64,000 nt of DNA from Paenibacillus sp. FSL H8-0548 (lineage in GTDB: Bacteria; Bacillota; Bacilli; Paenibacillales; Paenibacillaceae), in NCBI RefSeq assembly GCF_038630985.1, contig NZ_CP152049.1, forward strand, positions 5,910,501-5,974,500, read 5' to 3'. Shown piece after piece: positions 25,789 to 35,300 of this stretch. The position numbers were made by a program, and so were the translations under genes. The number at the start of each line of letters is the position of its first letter. Positions within the stretch are counted from its first letter, which is position 1. The notes under the pieces were generated by a model. The model was not told the DNA's origin and searched no databases. It saw only the letters and a program-made list of their open reading frames with translations.

Positions 25789-26556
25789 CTATATCTGCTG
25801 TACGATGCGTATATTTTGGGCAGAGTAACGCTCTAATAAGCTTTGATCAAGCGCTGTATCCGTCACAATAGCATCAATCTGATCCAATCCACAAATATTT
25901 ATGTAAGATACCGTCTCAAATTTGCTTGAATCCGCAACAACAATCTTATAGCTGGCATTGTTAATCATCGCATTAATAATCTCAATTTCCCCTTGTCGGA
26001 AGTCCGTTAAGCCTTTATCCAGAGATATTGCATTAATTGCTATAAAGGCTGCATCGATATTGAATTTCGCAATTTCCAACTCGAAGGAGTTTCCATATAA
26101 TGAAAACTCATCATGATTTAATACGCCGCCAGGCATAATAACCGTAAAGTTTCGCTTAGAGGCAAGTGCCTCTGCAACCTTTATCGAGTTGGTAATGATG
26201 GTTAATCTCTCAAATTGCTGCGCAAGCTGCTTAGCAACCTCAATATTCGTCGTCCCTGCATTTAGAGACAACGCCATATTTTCTCGAACAAAGCTCATTG
26301 CACAGCTCGCCAGCTCCTGCTTGCGTTCAAGAAAAGTGACCTTTCGTCTCATAAAGGTCTGATTCGTTGCAGTATCCTCGATAGCAACAGCTCCTCCATG
26401 CACCCTCCTTATCTTATCAATCTTCTCCAAATATTCTAAATCGCGCCGAACCGTGTCCAACGACACCTCTAATTTCGCTTTCAATTCCTTAACAGAGATA
26501 TTCCCTCTCTCTTCAAGCTCCAAAAGAATAAGCTTATGCCGTTCTGATGCTAACAT
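25789..26556 (-). CDS. DeoR/GlpR-family transcription regulator
   Basis: 255 residues from ATG 26556 (GGGGCGTG in front). N-terminal winged helix (RHKLILLELEERGNISVKEL ... VSLDTVRRDLEYLE) and the DeoR sensor domain, with LNAGTTNIEVAKQL and the sugar-phosphate-site-like motif near the C-terminus (VADSSKFE). DeoR proteins sense phosphorylated metabolites; here a phosphonate or phospho head group is plausible. It faces the phosphonate operon on the same strand, with similar repeats in both promoters. Confidence 0.92.
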   Translation of the reverse strand: MLASERHKLILLELEERGNISVKELKAKLEVSLDTVRRDLEYLEKIDKIRRVHGGAVAIEDTATNQTFMRRKVTFLERKQELASCAMSFVRENMALSLNAGTTNIEVAKQLAQQFERLTIITNSIKVAEALASKRNFTVIMPGGVLNHDEFSLYGNSFELEIAKFNIDAAFIAINAISLDKGLTDFRQGEIEIINAMINNASYKIVVADSSKFETVSYINICGLDQIDAIVTDTALDQSLLERYSAQNIRIVQQI

Positions 26557-26576
26557 AAACACGCCCCATTTACTGT

Positions 26577-26594
26577 TTTTTGCGATAATTTGCT
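26577..26594 (-). promoter_or_regulatory. Candidate DeoR autoregulatory site
   Basis: AGCAAATT (26587-26594) and CGCAAAAA (26577-26584) on the minus strand, 10 bp apart and 20-40 bp before the deoR start; same layout as the repeats upstream of phnX. Confidence 0.45.
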
Positions 26595-26683
26595 GTTACT
26601 ATTGCAAATATCATATCAAAACAAGATTAACAGGTAAAGTATAGGCCTTCTCCAATCGTCAATAAATACAGAACAAACAAAAA

Positions 26684-26703
26684 AAGCACCTAGCAAGGTG
26701 CTT
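26684..26703. terminator. Terminator downstream of the prolyl hydroxylase-like gene region
   Basis: AAGCACCT-TAGC-AAGGTGCTT with A and T tracts on either side, in the gap between the deoR promoter and the 2OG oxygenase gene on the same strand. Confidence 0.7.
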
Positions 26704-26764
26704 CTTCTGATCATATTGGAGGAAGCGTGGAGATTTGAGCATCTGCCTGAAGATCACAATACAT

Positions 26765-27412
26765 CTAAGATGAGCGCAAGGCTTGTCTTCTCATCCACAT
26801 GGTTGCAACCCACTTCTCGCCTTTAATTACTGGTGTACCTGCATGCAAGGTGAAATCGTTTAATTCATGATTACTATAAAAATATTCGAAGTAGACAGCC
26901 GTACCTTTATTAGGAATAACAGAAAAATTAAGCATAGGGAACGCCGTTTCTCCGCCTTCCTCAACATCATTCAAATACATCACAAGCGTACTAATTCGAT
27001 TGTTTGCACTTGCTCGACTCGTTTCTGCAAAGAAATCATAATGGGGTTGATACTCTTGGCCGGGGGTATACAGCAGAACTTGCAAGCCATCACCATGCTC
27101 GATAGGAATATTCATAATTTGAGAGAAGCGCTTCTCGATTCTTGTAATCGTCTCATTCTCCTCACAGAACACCCCGCTGCTCGTTCTAATTTGATTGATC
27201 GCATGATCTCCGCCTATTTTTGAACGTTGCAATTGTTCCCTTGAATGTGTAATCAGCTCATCACATTCCTCATCGCTAAGCACATTCCCTAATACGACAA
27301 CCAAAGGTTCCTCATACTTGGCAAGAATTCGAATCTCTCGATCTTCTGTCTTGATCGTATTCCCAGCATGATCAAATATCGTCTGTTCCTTCTCATTCGT
27401 ATCCCCTGGCAT
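26765..27412 (-). CDS. Prolyl 4-hydroxylase-like 2-oxoglutarate/Fe(II) oxygenase
   Basis: 215 residues from ATG 27412. That start gives the length of the Bacillus anthracis P4H homologue and is favoured over ATG 27439. Fe ligands HxD in QPHYDFF and the distal His in LHAGTPV are present, as is the 2-oxoglutarate-binding Lys in KGEKW. The double-stranded beta-helix core NRISTLVMYLNDVEEGGETAF is intact. It hydroxylates prolyl residues in proteins (collagen-like or elongation factor targets in bacteria). Monocistronic. Confidence 0.92.
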   Translation of the reverse strand: MPGDTNEKEQTIFDHAGNTIKTEDREIRILAKYEEPLVVVLGNVLSDEECDELITHSREQLQRSKIGGDHAINQIRTSSGVFCEENETITRIEKRFSQIMNIPIEHGDGLQVLLYTPGQEYQPHYDFFAETSRASANNRISTLVMYLNDVEEGGETAFPMLNFSVIPNKGTAVYFEYFYSNHELNDFTLHAGTPVIKGEKWVATMWMRRQALRSS

Positions 27413-27567
27413 TCCTATCCAGCCCCTATAGTATGTCATACATCATAAAACTACCATACCATAAAATGGAATTATTTACTCTATCAAATTCAGGGAAAAG
27501 CGATGCCAAATATTCCTAAATGAAAGTCAGGGTTCGGGATATAGGAAAGCTTGCTTACACAGTCTAC

Positions 27568-29289
27568 TTAAGCACCGTATTGTGCTTGATGCAACCGACT
27601 ATATGCTCCGCCAATGCTCAATAGTTCCTCATGATTGCCTTGCTCGGCGACACCTTGGTCCGCCACAACGATGATTCGATCAGCGTTTTTAATCGTTGCA
27701 AGACGATGTGCAATGATGAGTGTAGTGCGACCTTGAGAGAGCTCGGAAAGTGCTAGCTGAATGGCTGCTTCCGTCTCCGTATCCAGTGCTGAGGTCGCTT
27801 CATCCAGGATCAGAATAGATGGATTTTTCAAGAACATTCTAGCAATAGAAAGCCGCTGCTTCTGTCCGCCTGATAGCTTGACGCCTCTCTCCCCAATCCA
27901 TGCATCCAACCCTTCTCTTTGCTGCAAAATCAGTTCCTCCAGTTGTGCTCGCCGAGCCGCTTCCCAGATTTCATCCTCTGATGCGTCCAATCTGCCGTAA
28001 GCGATATTTTCACGAATGGTACCATCAAACAGAAATACATCCTGCTGGACAATTCCAATATGTGACCGCAATGACGCAAGCGTCATATTACGAATATCGT
28101 GGCCATCGATTGTAATGGAACCTTCTTCCACATCATAAAAACGCGGCAATAGACTGCATAACGTCGTTTTTCCCGCACCGGAAGGCCCGACCAAAGCTAC
28201 TGTTTCCTCAGCATGTATTTGCAGATCTATTTTTTGCAAAACCCGCTCCTTATTCTCATAGCCGAAGCTTACTCCATTAAAGCGAATATCTCCCTTTATT
28301 TCATGAAAAGGTTTCGCATCCTGTGCATCCTGTACATCCGGTTCTTCTTCAAGAAGCTCAATAAATCGCTTAAATCCCGCGACACCTTTCGGATAGGTTT
28401 CGATAATCGAGCTTATTTGCTGCATGGGACCAAGAAACACACCTGATAGCATGATGAACGCGAAAAATTCTCCTGCTGTCATTTGCTTCTGTAGAACAAA
28501 CCATGTTCCGCATGCCAAAATAAATAGTAAAACAAACTTCATCATAATAAAGCTTAAAGAGGAATTCCACGCCATAATGCGGTAAGTACGCAGCTTTGTA
28601 AGACGGAAGCGTTCATTGTTTTGCGAGAACCGATTGATTTCAAATTTTTCGTTAGAGAAAGCTTGAACAACTCGAATTCCGCTTACATTATTCTCAACAC
28701 GCGCACTGTAATCTGCAATATCCTTGAACATAGTGTCGAATGCACGCGACATTTTCCTGCTGAAATACAAGGATAAATATACAATTAACGGTACAATTAT
28801 GAAGGTTAGAACAGCCAGCTTCCAGTTAATACTGAGCATAATACCGAAAGCCCCTGCAAGCGTCATGACTGCAATAAACATATCCTCCGGCCCATGGTGG
28901 GCTATTTCTCCAATATCCATTAAATCATTCGTCATACGCGATACCAAATGACCTGTTTTATTGTTATCGAAAAAACGAAAGGATAGCTTTTGCACTCGCT
29001 CGAACAGCTGCTTGCGCATATCGGATTCAATACTTATACCCAGCTTATGTCCCCAATAAGTGACGATATAATGAAACACGGAGCTAATTGCATATATACC
29101 GAGCAGCCCTAGACAAGCATATAAAATTCGACTCCAGTTTCCGCTAGGCAATAAGTCGTCAACTACCCAATTGATTGCGAGTGGGAAGATCAATTCAAAT
29201 AAAGCCGCTAATATTGCACTAGTAAAAGTAACAATAAACAACCTTTTATAGGGGCGGTAATAGGCATAAAAACGCCTCAGCAAGTCCAA
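27568..29289 (-). CDS. ABC transporter, fused membrane and ATPase domains (MdlB/exporter fold)
   Basis: 573 residues from TTG 29289 with GAAGGAGGGGG upstream. Six-helix exporter-type membrane domain (about 15-310), then an ATPase domain with Walker A GPSGAGKTT, signature LSGGQKQR and Walker B ILILDEATSALD. A homodimer is expected. It follows the siderophore-binding lipoprotein gene by about 48 bp on the same strand. Most relatives export lipids or drugs, but some exporter-fold proteins (IrtAB, YbtPQ) import siderophores, so the context is notable. Confidence 0.92.
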   Translation of the reverse strand: MDLLRRFYAYYRPYKRLFIVTFTSAILAALFELIFPLAINWVVDDLLPSGNWSRILYACLGLLGIYAISSVFHYIVTYWGHKLGISIESDMRKQLFERVQKLSFRFFDNNKTGHLVSRMTNDLMDIGEIAHHGPEDMFIAVMTLAGAFGIMLSINWKLAVLTFIIVPLIVYLSLYFSRKMSRAFDTMFKDIADYSARVENNVSGIRVVQAFSNEKFEINRFSQNNERFRLTKLRTYRIMAWNSSLSFIMMKFVLLFILACGTWFVLQKQMTAGEFFAFIMLSGVFLGPMQQISSIIETYPKGVAGFKRFIELLEEEPDVQDAQDAKPFHEIKGDIRFNGVSFGYENKERVLQKIDLQIHAEETVALVGPSGAGKTTLCSLLPRFYDVEEGSITIDGHDIRNMTLASLRSHIGIVQQDVFLFDGTIRENIAYGRLDASEDEIWEAARRAQLEELILQQREGLDAWIGERGVKLSGGQKQRLSIARMFLKNPSILILDEATSALDTETEAAIQLALSELSQGRTTLIIAHRLATIKNADRIIVVADQGVAEQGNHEELLSIGGAYSRLHQAQYGA

Positions 29290-29337
29290 TGTTCCCCCTC
29301 CTTCTTCCCTACTTTCTAGATAATTAAAGCTTAGTTT

Positions 29338-30333
29338 TTATTTAATTGCCAGCAGCTTTTCAACCACTTCATCCAGTTGCTTATCCAACGCATACGCATC
29401 GGAGAAATAGTAGCTCCGCACATCATAGCTAAAGACATTGCCGGCTTTAACCGCAGAAACGCTATTCCACACTGGACTTTCCAGCACATCCTTCTTATCC
29501 TGTTCCTCGCCTCGGCTGAAGCCCTGGAATATATAATCGGCTTCTCCAAGATATTGAGGAATTGCTTCAAGCGATATTTGTGACCATCCCTCCTTGGCAA
29601 CTGCTTCTTCTACGATCGCCGGCGCATGCAATCCAAGGGCATTGTAAATAATTTCTCCGCCACGTCCATATGACGTACCATACAGATATAAATCTTTACC
29701 TGCTATTTCAAAAATCACGACTTTTTTATCTGCAGCAATAACATCCGCCAGAAGCTTTTTCTTCTCTTCGATCTTCGCATCAAAGTCAGTTATCCATTTC
29801 TCAGCTTCTTGCTCCTTATTCAGTATTTTCCCAAACTCTACCAGTCGCTCTCTATAATTGTATTTACCCCAAGGAATAAATACGGTCGGGGCTATTTTGG
29901 ATAGTTGACTATAAACCTCTTCTTGATAAGTAAGAATCAGATCAGGCTTTAAGCTCGCAATCTTCTCAAAATTCACCGTCGTATTATCGCCCACAATCTC
30001 CGAATTAACAAGCGATTCCTTAAAATATGGATGTTCCTTGATATCGTTGCCTGCAACTGCGAGCGGAGTCACCCCCAAGGTCAACAAGTCACCAATAAAA
30101 TCGTCTACCGCTACAACGACCCGCTGAGGATTAACTGGAATCTGAATGGTTCCTTTATCGCTCACGTAATCTCTAGTTTCTTTCTCGTTGGATTCAACAG
30201 TGCTATTGATCGGTTCGGTTATTTCAGAACTTATGTCGTTCTGATTTACGTTAGCCCCACATGCACTCACGATAAAAATAATGAATACCAATAATGTATA
30301 ACGCAATGCTTTCCAACCCTCATGCTTTAACAA
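29338..30333 (-). CDS. Iron-siderophore ABC binding lipoprotein
   Basis: About 331 residues from TTG 30333 (AGGGGTG 5-7 nt upstream); GTG 30342 is an alternative. Signal and lipobox LLVFIIFIVSAC, then the class III (FhuD/FepB-type) fold with NPQRVVVAVDDFIGDLLTLG and KPDLILTYQ. It catches a ferric siderophore at the cell surface. No FecCD-type permease genes lie nearby, so it must use a permease elsewhere or, less conventionally, the ABC protein downstream. A Fur box (30378-30396) covers its promoter. Confidence 0.92.
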   Translation of the reverse strand: MLKHEGWKALRYTLLVFIIFIVSACGANVNQNDISSEITEPINSTVESNEKETRDYVSDKGTIQIPVNPQRVVVAVDDFIGDLLTLGVTPLAVAGNDIKEHPYFKESLVNSEIVGDNTTVNFEKIASLKPDLILTYQEEVYSQLSKIAPTVFIPWGKYNYRERLVEFGKILNKEQEAEKWITDFDAKIEEKKKLLADVIAADKKVVIFEIAGKDLYLYGTSYGRGGEIIYNALGLHAPAIVEEAVAKEGWSQISLEAIPQYLGEADYIFQGFSRGEEQDKKDVLESPVWNSVSAVKAGNVFSYDVRSYYFSDAYALDKQLDEVVEKLLAIK

Positions 30334-30377
30334 ATGAAACACCCCTATAAAATATATTGCTCATCAATCGAATTGTT

Positions 30378-30396
30378 GATATTGATAATCATAATC
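30378..30396 (-). promoter_or_regulatory. Fur box
   Basis: GATATTGATAATCATAATC matches 17 of 19 positions of the classical Fur box GATAATGATAATCATTATC, 45 bp before the lipoprotein gene start. Confidence 0.85.
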
Positions 30397-30478
30397 AATT
30401 GTATGGCTTTTTTAATATACTCTTTATTAGATTTTGTGTGAATTCACAGAAGGACATCCATTTAGGTATGGACACTTG

Positions 30479-32116
30479 TCAGATTGTATCGTTTCCAATG
30501 AGCATTTTTGTCTGGACCTCTAATTGTCTCTCCAGAGACAGCCCTTCGCTATGCCAAAACGCTTCAAGCTTTAGGAAATAAATCTTTTTATTCATAAAGG
30601 CAGGCAAATTACTCCAAATCGGACTATTTTCCACCCAATTCTTCGTATGCTCCATTAATTCGTCTGCAGCTACAACAAACATATGATCCGCTGCATATTC
30701 AACCAAAAACGATTCGTGTACGTACAAATGCTCATCCCGCTCCAGTACATCCTTTTTCACCCGTTCCGGCGGGCACATATCAAGCATATCGTACAAATTA
30801 TATACGCCCCTTGTCGTCCGGTTCCAAATGTAAAGATAGTCATTACCACGCATTTCATAGACGGCAATCGTTTCATTATTTCGAATTAGCGGCATTAACT
30901 GCAGTTTGGCTAAAACCGCTTTTTTATGGTAGCTCTCAATCCATTCTTCGACACGCTCTTCTTCGTCAAATAGCCGACCAAACAACCGCATCTCCTCCAA
31001 ACGATCCATTTGGTCGCATTGAATCGTAACGACCGGAGCAACCTTTTCTAATACTTTCATCAGCTTCGGATCGGGATAAGTAGCGGCGATGACCATGTCC
31101 GCTTCAAGCATTGCCAGCCCCTCCAAAGAAGCATGATCTTCAATATCTAGCGAGTATACGTCTTCAAGCTCTTGAGACAACAACATCGAATGATGCAGTA
31201 AATTCGTTTCTACGGCTATTGGTTTTATTCCAAGCACCAGCAAATTCCCTGCAAATTGTAGTGCTATGATGCGCTTCGGCTTTGGTCTAGAGCGAAATTC
31301 ACTTGGCGTCATTCCAGACACTTGTTTGAACTTTCTGCTGAGATACAATCCGTCTGAATAACCGACCTTATTTGCGATTTCATCTAACGTTCCTCCACTA
31401 GAAAGCAGAAGTTGTTTAGCTTCATTCACACGAATCCGAGTCACATATTTAGTGAAGGTCCAGCCCGTCTGATTTCGAAACCATTCCGAAAAATAGCGCG
31501 GATTAAAGCCTTTTAAATGTGCTATCGTTGAACGATCAAGACTTTCGGCATAATGTTTATGAATATAGGAAAGCAGCTGTTCACAGGAACCATCAAGTAT
31601 ACCTCTTCCGGATAGGATGCCATTCTTGAATACGAGATGAAGCAATTGAGTTAGCAAATCATGAGCACGTCCCGTCTCCTTCATTCTCTCCCAGCAGTCG
31701 GCAAGTTCTCTAATGAGATCCACTGTTTTTTTGATTAATTGGCCTTCGGTAATGCCAGTATTACCTAATGGATCACGAGACAACGTATAAATGATGTCCT
31801 GCTCCGTTCGCTGCCGCATTTCATAAGTCTCGTACGAAATCAGATAGATCTGCAATGATTTAGCACTGTGATTATGAAATTCGAAGGTCGTGTCCGGACA
31901 TATAAACACAATATTCCCTTGTTGAAGGTCTATTGATTTGTCATTAATTAAGAGTTCAGCCCTTCCGTTACCAATTGAAAGCAAGGTTGGTGAATTCACA
32001 TGCTTAATGAACGGGCCCTGTCCCATCTCATTTCGAAATATCGATGCTTCTTTCAATACATTAATTCTTTGTACATATATATCTTTATAGTTGCTAGAAT
32101 CGCCAATGCTCCCCAT
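30479..32116 (-). CDS. AraC regulator fused to a siderophore-binding domain (Btr-like)
   Basis: About 545 residues from ATG 32116 (GGAG 5 nt upstream; longer frames lack a ribosome site). N-terminal cupin-like region, AraC double HTH in the middle (IHKHYAESLDRSTIAHLKGF ... VGYSDGLYLSRKFK), and a C-terminal periplasmic-binding fold (RIIALQFAGNLLVLGIKPIA ... WNRTTRGVYNLYDML). In B. subtilis Btr this third domain senses the cytoplasmic ferri-siderophore and activates its uptake genes. It lies directly upstream of the lipoprotein gene in the same direction, so that gene is its probable target. Confidence 0.93.
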   Translation of the reverse strand: MGSIGDSSNYKDIYVQRINVLKEASIFRNEMGQGPFIKHVNSPTLLSIGNGRAELLINDKSIDLQQGNIVFICPDTTFEFHNHSAKSLQIYLISYETYEMRQRTEQDIIYTLSRDPLGNTGITEGQLIKKTVDLIRELADCWERMKETGRAHDLLTQLLHLVFKNGILSGRGILDGSCEQLLSYIHKHYAESLDRSTIAHLKGFNPRYFSEWFRNQTGWTFTKYVTRIRVNEAKQLLLSSGGTLDEIANKVGYSDGLYLSRKFKQVSGMTPSEFRSRPKPKRIIALQFAGNLLVLGIKPIAVETNLLHHSMLLSQELEDVYSLDIEDHASLEGLAMLEADMVIAATYPDPKLMKVLEKVAPVVTIQCDQMDRLEEMRLFGRLFDEEERVEEWIESYHKKAVLAKLQLMPLIRNNETIAVYEMRGNDYLYIWNRTTRGVYNLYDMLDMCPPERVKKDVLERDEHLYVHESFLVEYAADHMFVVAADELMEHTKNWVENSPIWSNLPAFMNKKIYFLKLEAFWHSEGLSLERQLEVQTKMLIGNDTI

Positions 32117-32175
32117 ATGATCTCCAACTTCTTTACTATATTTTTTTATAAGAAAATCAAATAAATTCATTATAG

Positions 32176-32190
32176 TGATAATCGTTCTCA
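32176..32190 (-). promoter_or_regulatory. Fur box of the regulator gene
   Basis: TGAGAACGATTATCA agrees with the 7-1-7 core TGATAATNATTATCA at 12 of 14 fixed positions, about 60 bp before the regulator start. Confidence 0.6.
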
Positions 32191-32299
32191 ATAATTCATT
32201 ATAACCAAAGAATATAATTAAATATAGGGGTGAAGAGTCGTTCCTCATAAATACACGTTTATATAGAAAACAGCAATGTGTACATTATGTAGGCATGAC

Positions 32300-32329
32300 A
32301 AAAGCCCGACCACTTAAGGTCGGGCTTTT
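32300..32329. terminator. Terminator of the SLH protein gene
   Basis: AAAAGCCCGACC pairs with GGTCGGGCTTTT. On the minus strand it is preceded by CGCCTCCACCATG, the same string that precedes the terminator at 37813. Confidence 0.85.
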
Positions 32330-32348
32330 CATGGTGGAGGCGAACCAT

Positions 32349-35300
32349 TTATGAAATGAATTCCGCTTTTTGAAGAAATCGCTGAATGATCGCTGCGGTT
32401 TCTGCTCTCGTAATATTTTGCAGAGGACGCAGTTCGCTATTGTAACCACCTATAACGCCGATTTCAATGGTTAACGCTGCAGCTTGACGAGCCCAAGAAG
32501 CCAATTGTTCGCTATCTGCGAAATTGTTGACTATACCTTGCTGCTTCGTATTATCTATCTCCATATTCAGCTCCACAAGCATCATTGCCCTAGATAGAAT
32601 AACCATCGCTTCCTGTCGAGTAATCTTCTCATTAGGTTTGAAGAAACCATCGCTATATCCATCAACCAGCCCATAAGAATATCCGATCTGAACTGCTTGA
32701 TAATACCATGCTTTCTCCGCTATATCCTTGAATTGAAACGTCTTGTTAGCTGAGCTTAAGCCTAATGCTCTGGTAATAATAGCCATAAACTCTGCGCGCG
32801 TAATTTCGCTATCCGGTAAAAACCGCTGCTCGTCTGCTCCCTTAATGATGAGTCTTGATGCTAAGCTATTGATACTTTCTTGAGCCCAATGTGTGGATAC
32901 ATCATTAAAGGTTTTATTATGATAAATAAGTCCATAAATGCTATTGGTCATACTATTAAGGATAGCGTAATCGTGTCCTTCTTCACGTACTACCTTCGTC
33001 GGGATATGAATAATCGTACCATCCGACATAAGCTTTACTCCCGTCGTAATACGTTTAGGATCTATCCCTACGGGTATTGCAATGCGCCTTTCTACAAAAG
33101 TATCGAATTGATTTAATTCTATTTCCTTGTTCCCATGCGACCCTTTTATAGAAAAACTTACCGGCGGGACGACAAGTGAAACCTGCCCATCGCCCGAATT
33201 GTTAAACACAAAAGCCGAATTCGGAAGTTTACTCATCTCTGCCTTGATCTTTATATCCTCCAGAGGGATATTGTCTCCTAATTGATTACGCCATTCATCA
33301 ACATGAACTTGATCTAATGGGAAATTATATGCTGCGTTTTCTGTAAGCATTTGAATGATAACGTTGCTTTTTCCTAAGATATCTAGGAGCGCCGCGTTCA
33401 TCTCCCAGATAACGATATCGGACTGATTGCGAATCGTAACCGTAATGACAGAGTTATCGCTTGCTCCCTTCAACATCTCTAGGAGCTGTTTTTCGTCCAA
33501 ACTAACGGTAGTTACTTTTTTCCCATCTGTATCGAAATGCACATCCAAATTAGGTGCTTTTACTGATTTTCCACCTAAGCTAATCAATACTTCTGATTGA
33601 GAGGGGGTTTCCGTGTTCCCTGTGCTTCCACTATATTCAATTACGCGGAACTGAACGGTCGTTACATTGCCCGCTGCATCCGTTACGACAAGTGTGTAAG
33701 CTCCAACCCTATCAATTTCTGTGTCGCTGACAAATGCTGCACCATTTAATGTTGCTGTTCCTTCATTGAAACTGACTGTTACCTTATTAGTGTATTCACC
33801 AGTGTTGACTACTCCTGTAACAATCGGTGCCGTCTTGTCAATCGTGAAGCTTACCGTCGTAACATTCCCTGCTGCATCCGTCACGATAAGTGTGTAATTC
33901 CCATCAAGCTCGATCTTCGTACCACTGACAAAAGCCGCCCCATTCAGCTTTGCCGTTCCTTCATTAAACGTAGCTGTCACGGGTTCTTTGTATGTTCCTC
34001 CAGCGTCTACTCCAGTAACCGTGGGTGCCGTCTTGTCAATCGTAAAGCTTACCGTCGTTACATTCCCTGCTGCATCCGTCACGATAAGCGTGTAATTCCC
34101 ATCAAGTTCGATCTCCGTACCACTAACAAAAGCCGCTCCATTCAGCTTTGCCGTTCCTTCGTTGAATGTAGCAGTCACGGCTTCTTTGTACATTCTACCA
34201 GTGTTTACTCCAGTAACGGTAGGTGCCGTCTTGTCGATCGTGAAGCTTACCGTCGTTACATTGCCTGCCGCATCCGTTACGACAAGTGTGTAAGCTCCAT
34301 CTAGTTCGATCTCCGTACCACCTGTAAAAGCCACCCCATTCAACGTCGCCGTTCCTTCGTTGAATGTAACCGTCACGGCTTTTTTGTACGTTCCACCAGC
34401 GGTTACTCCAGTAACGGTAGGTGCCGTCTTGTCAATCGTGAAGCTTACCGTCGTTACATTGCCTGCTGCATCCGTCACGATAAGCGTGTAAGCACCATCT
34501 AGAGTAACCTGTAAACCACTAACAAAAGCTGCTCCGTTTAAGGTCGCTGTCCCCTCGTTAAAGGTAATCGTTTTGTTTGTGTTGTATATTCCACCGCTCG
34601 CTACTCCCGCCACGATAGGTGCGACTCTATCAATCGTGAAACTTACCGTCGTTACATTGCCTGCCGCATCCGTCACGACAAGTGTGTAAGCTCCATCTAG
34701 AGTAACCTGTAAACCACTAACAAAAGCTGCTCCATTTAAGGTCGCTGTCCCTTCGTTAAAGGTAATCGTTTTGTTTGTGTTGTATATTCCACCGCTTGCT
34801 ACTCCCGCCACGATAGGTGTGACTCTATCAATCGTGAAGCTTACCGTCGTTACATTGCCTGCCGCATCCATCACGATAAGCGTGTAAGCTCCATCAAGCT
34901 CGATCTCCGTACCACTGACAAAAGCCGCCCCATTCAACGTCGCCGTTCCTTCGTTAAACGTAGCTGTCACGGGTTCTTTGTATGTTCCTCCAGCGTTTAC
35001 TCCAGTAACGGTAGGTGCCGTCTTGTCAATCGTGAAGCTTACCGCCGTAACATTCCCTGCCGCATCCGTTACGACAAGTGTGTAAGCTCCATCTAGAGTA
35101 ATCTGTAAACCACTAACAAAAGCTGCTCCGTTTAAGGTCGCTGTCCCTTCGTTAAAGGTAATCGTTTTGTTTGTGTTGTATATTCCACCGCTCGCTACTC
35201 CCGCCACGATAGGTGCGACTCTATCAATCGTGAAACTTACCGTCGTTACATTGCCTGCTGGATCAGTAACGGACAGCGTATACGCTCCATCCTGCGTAAT

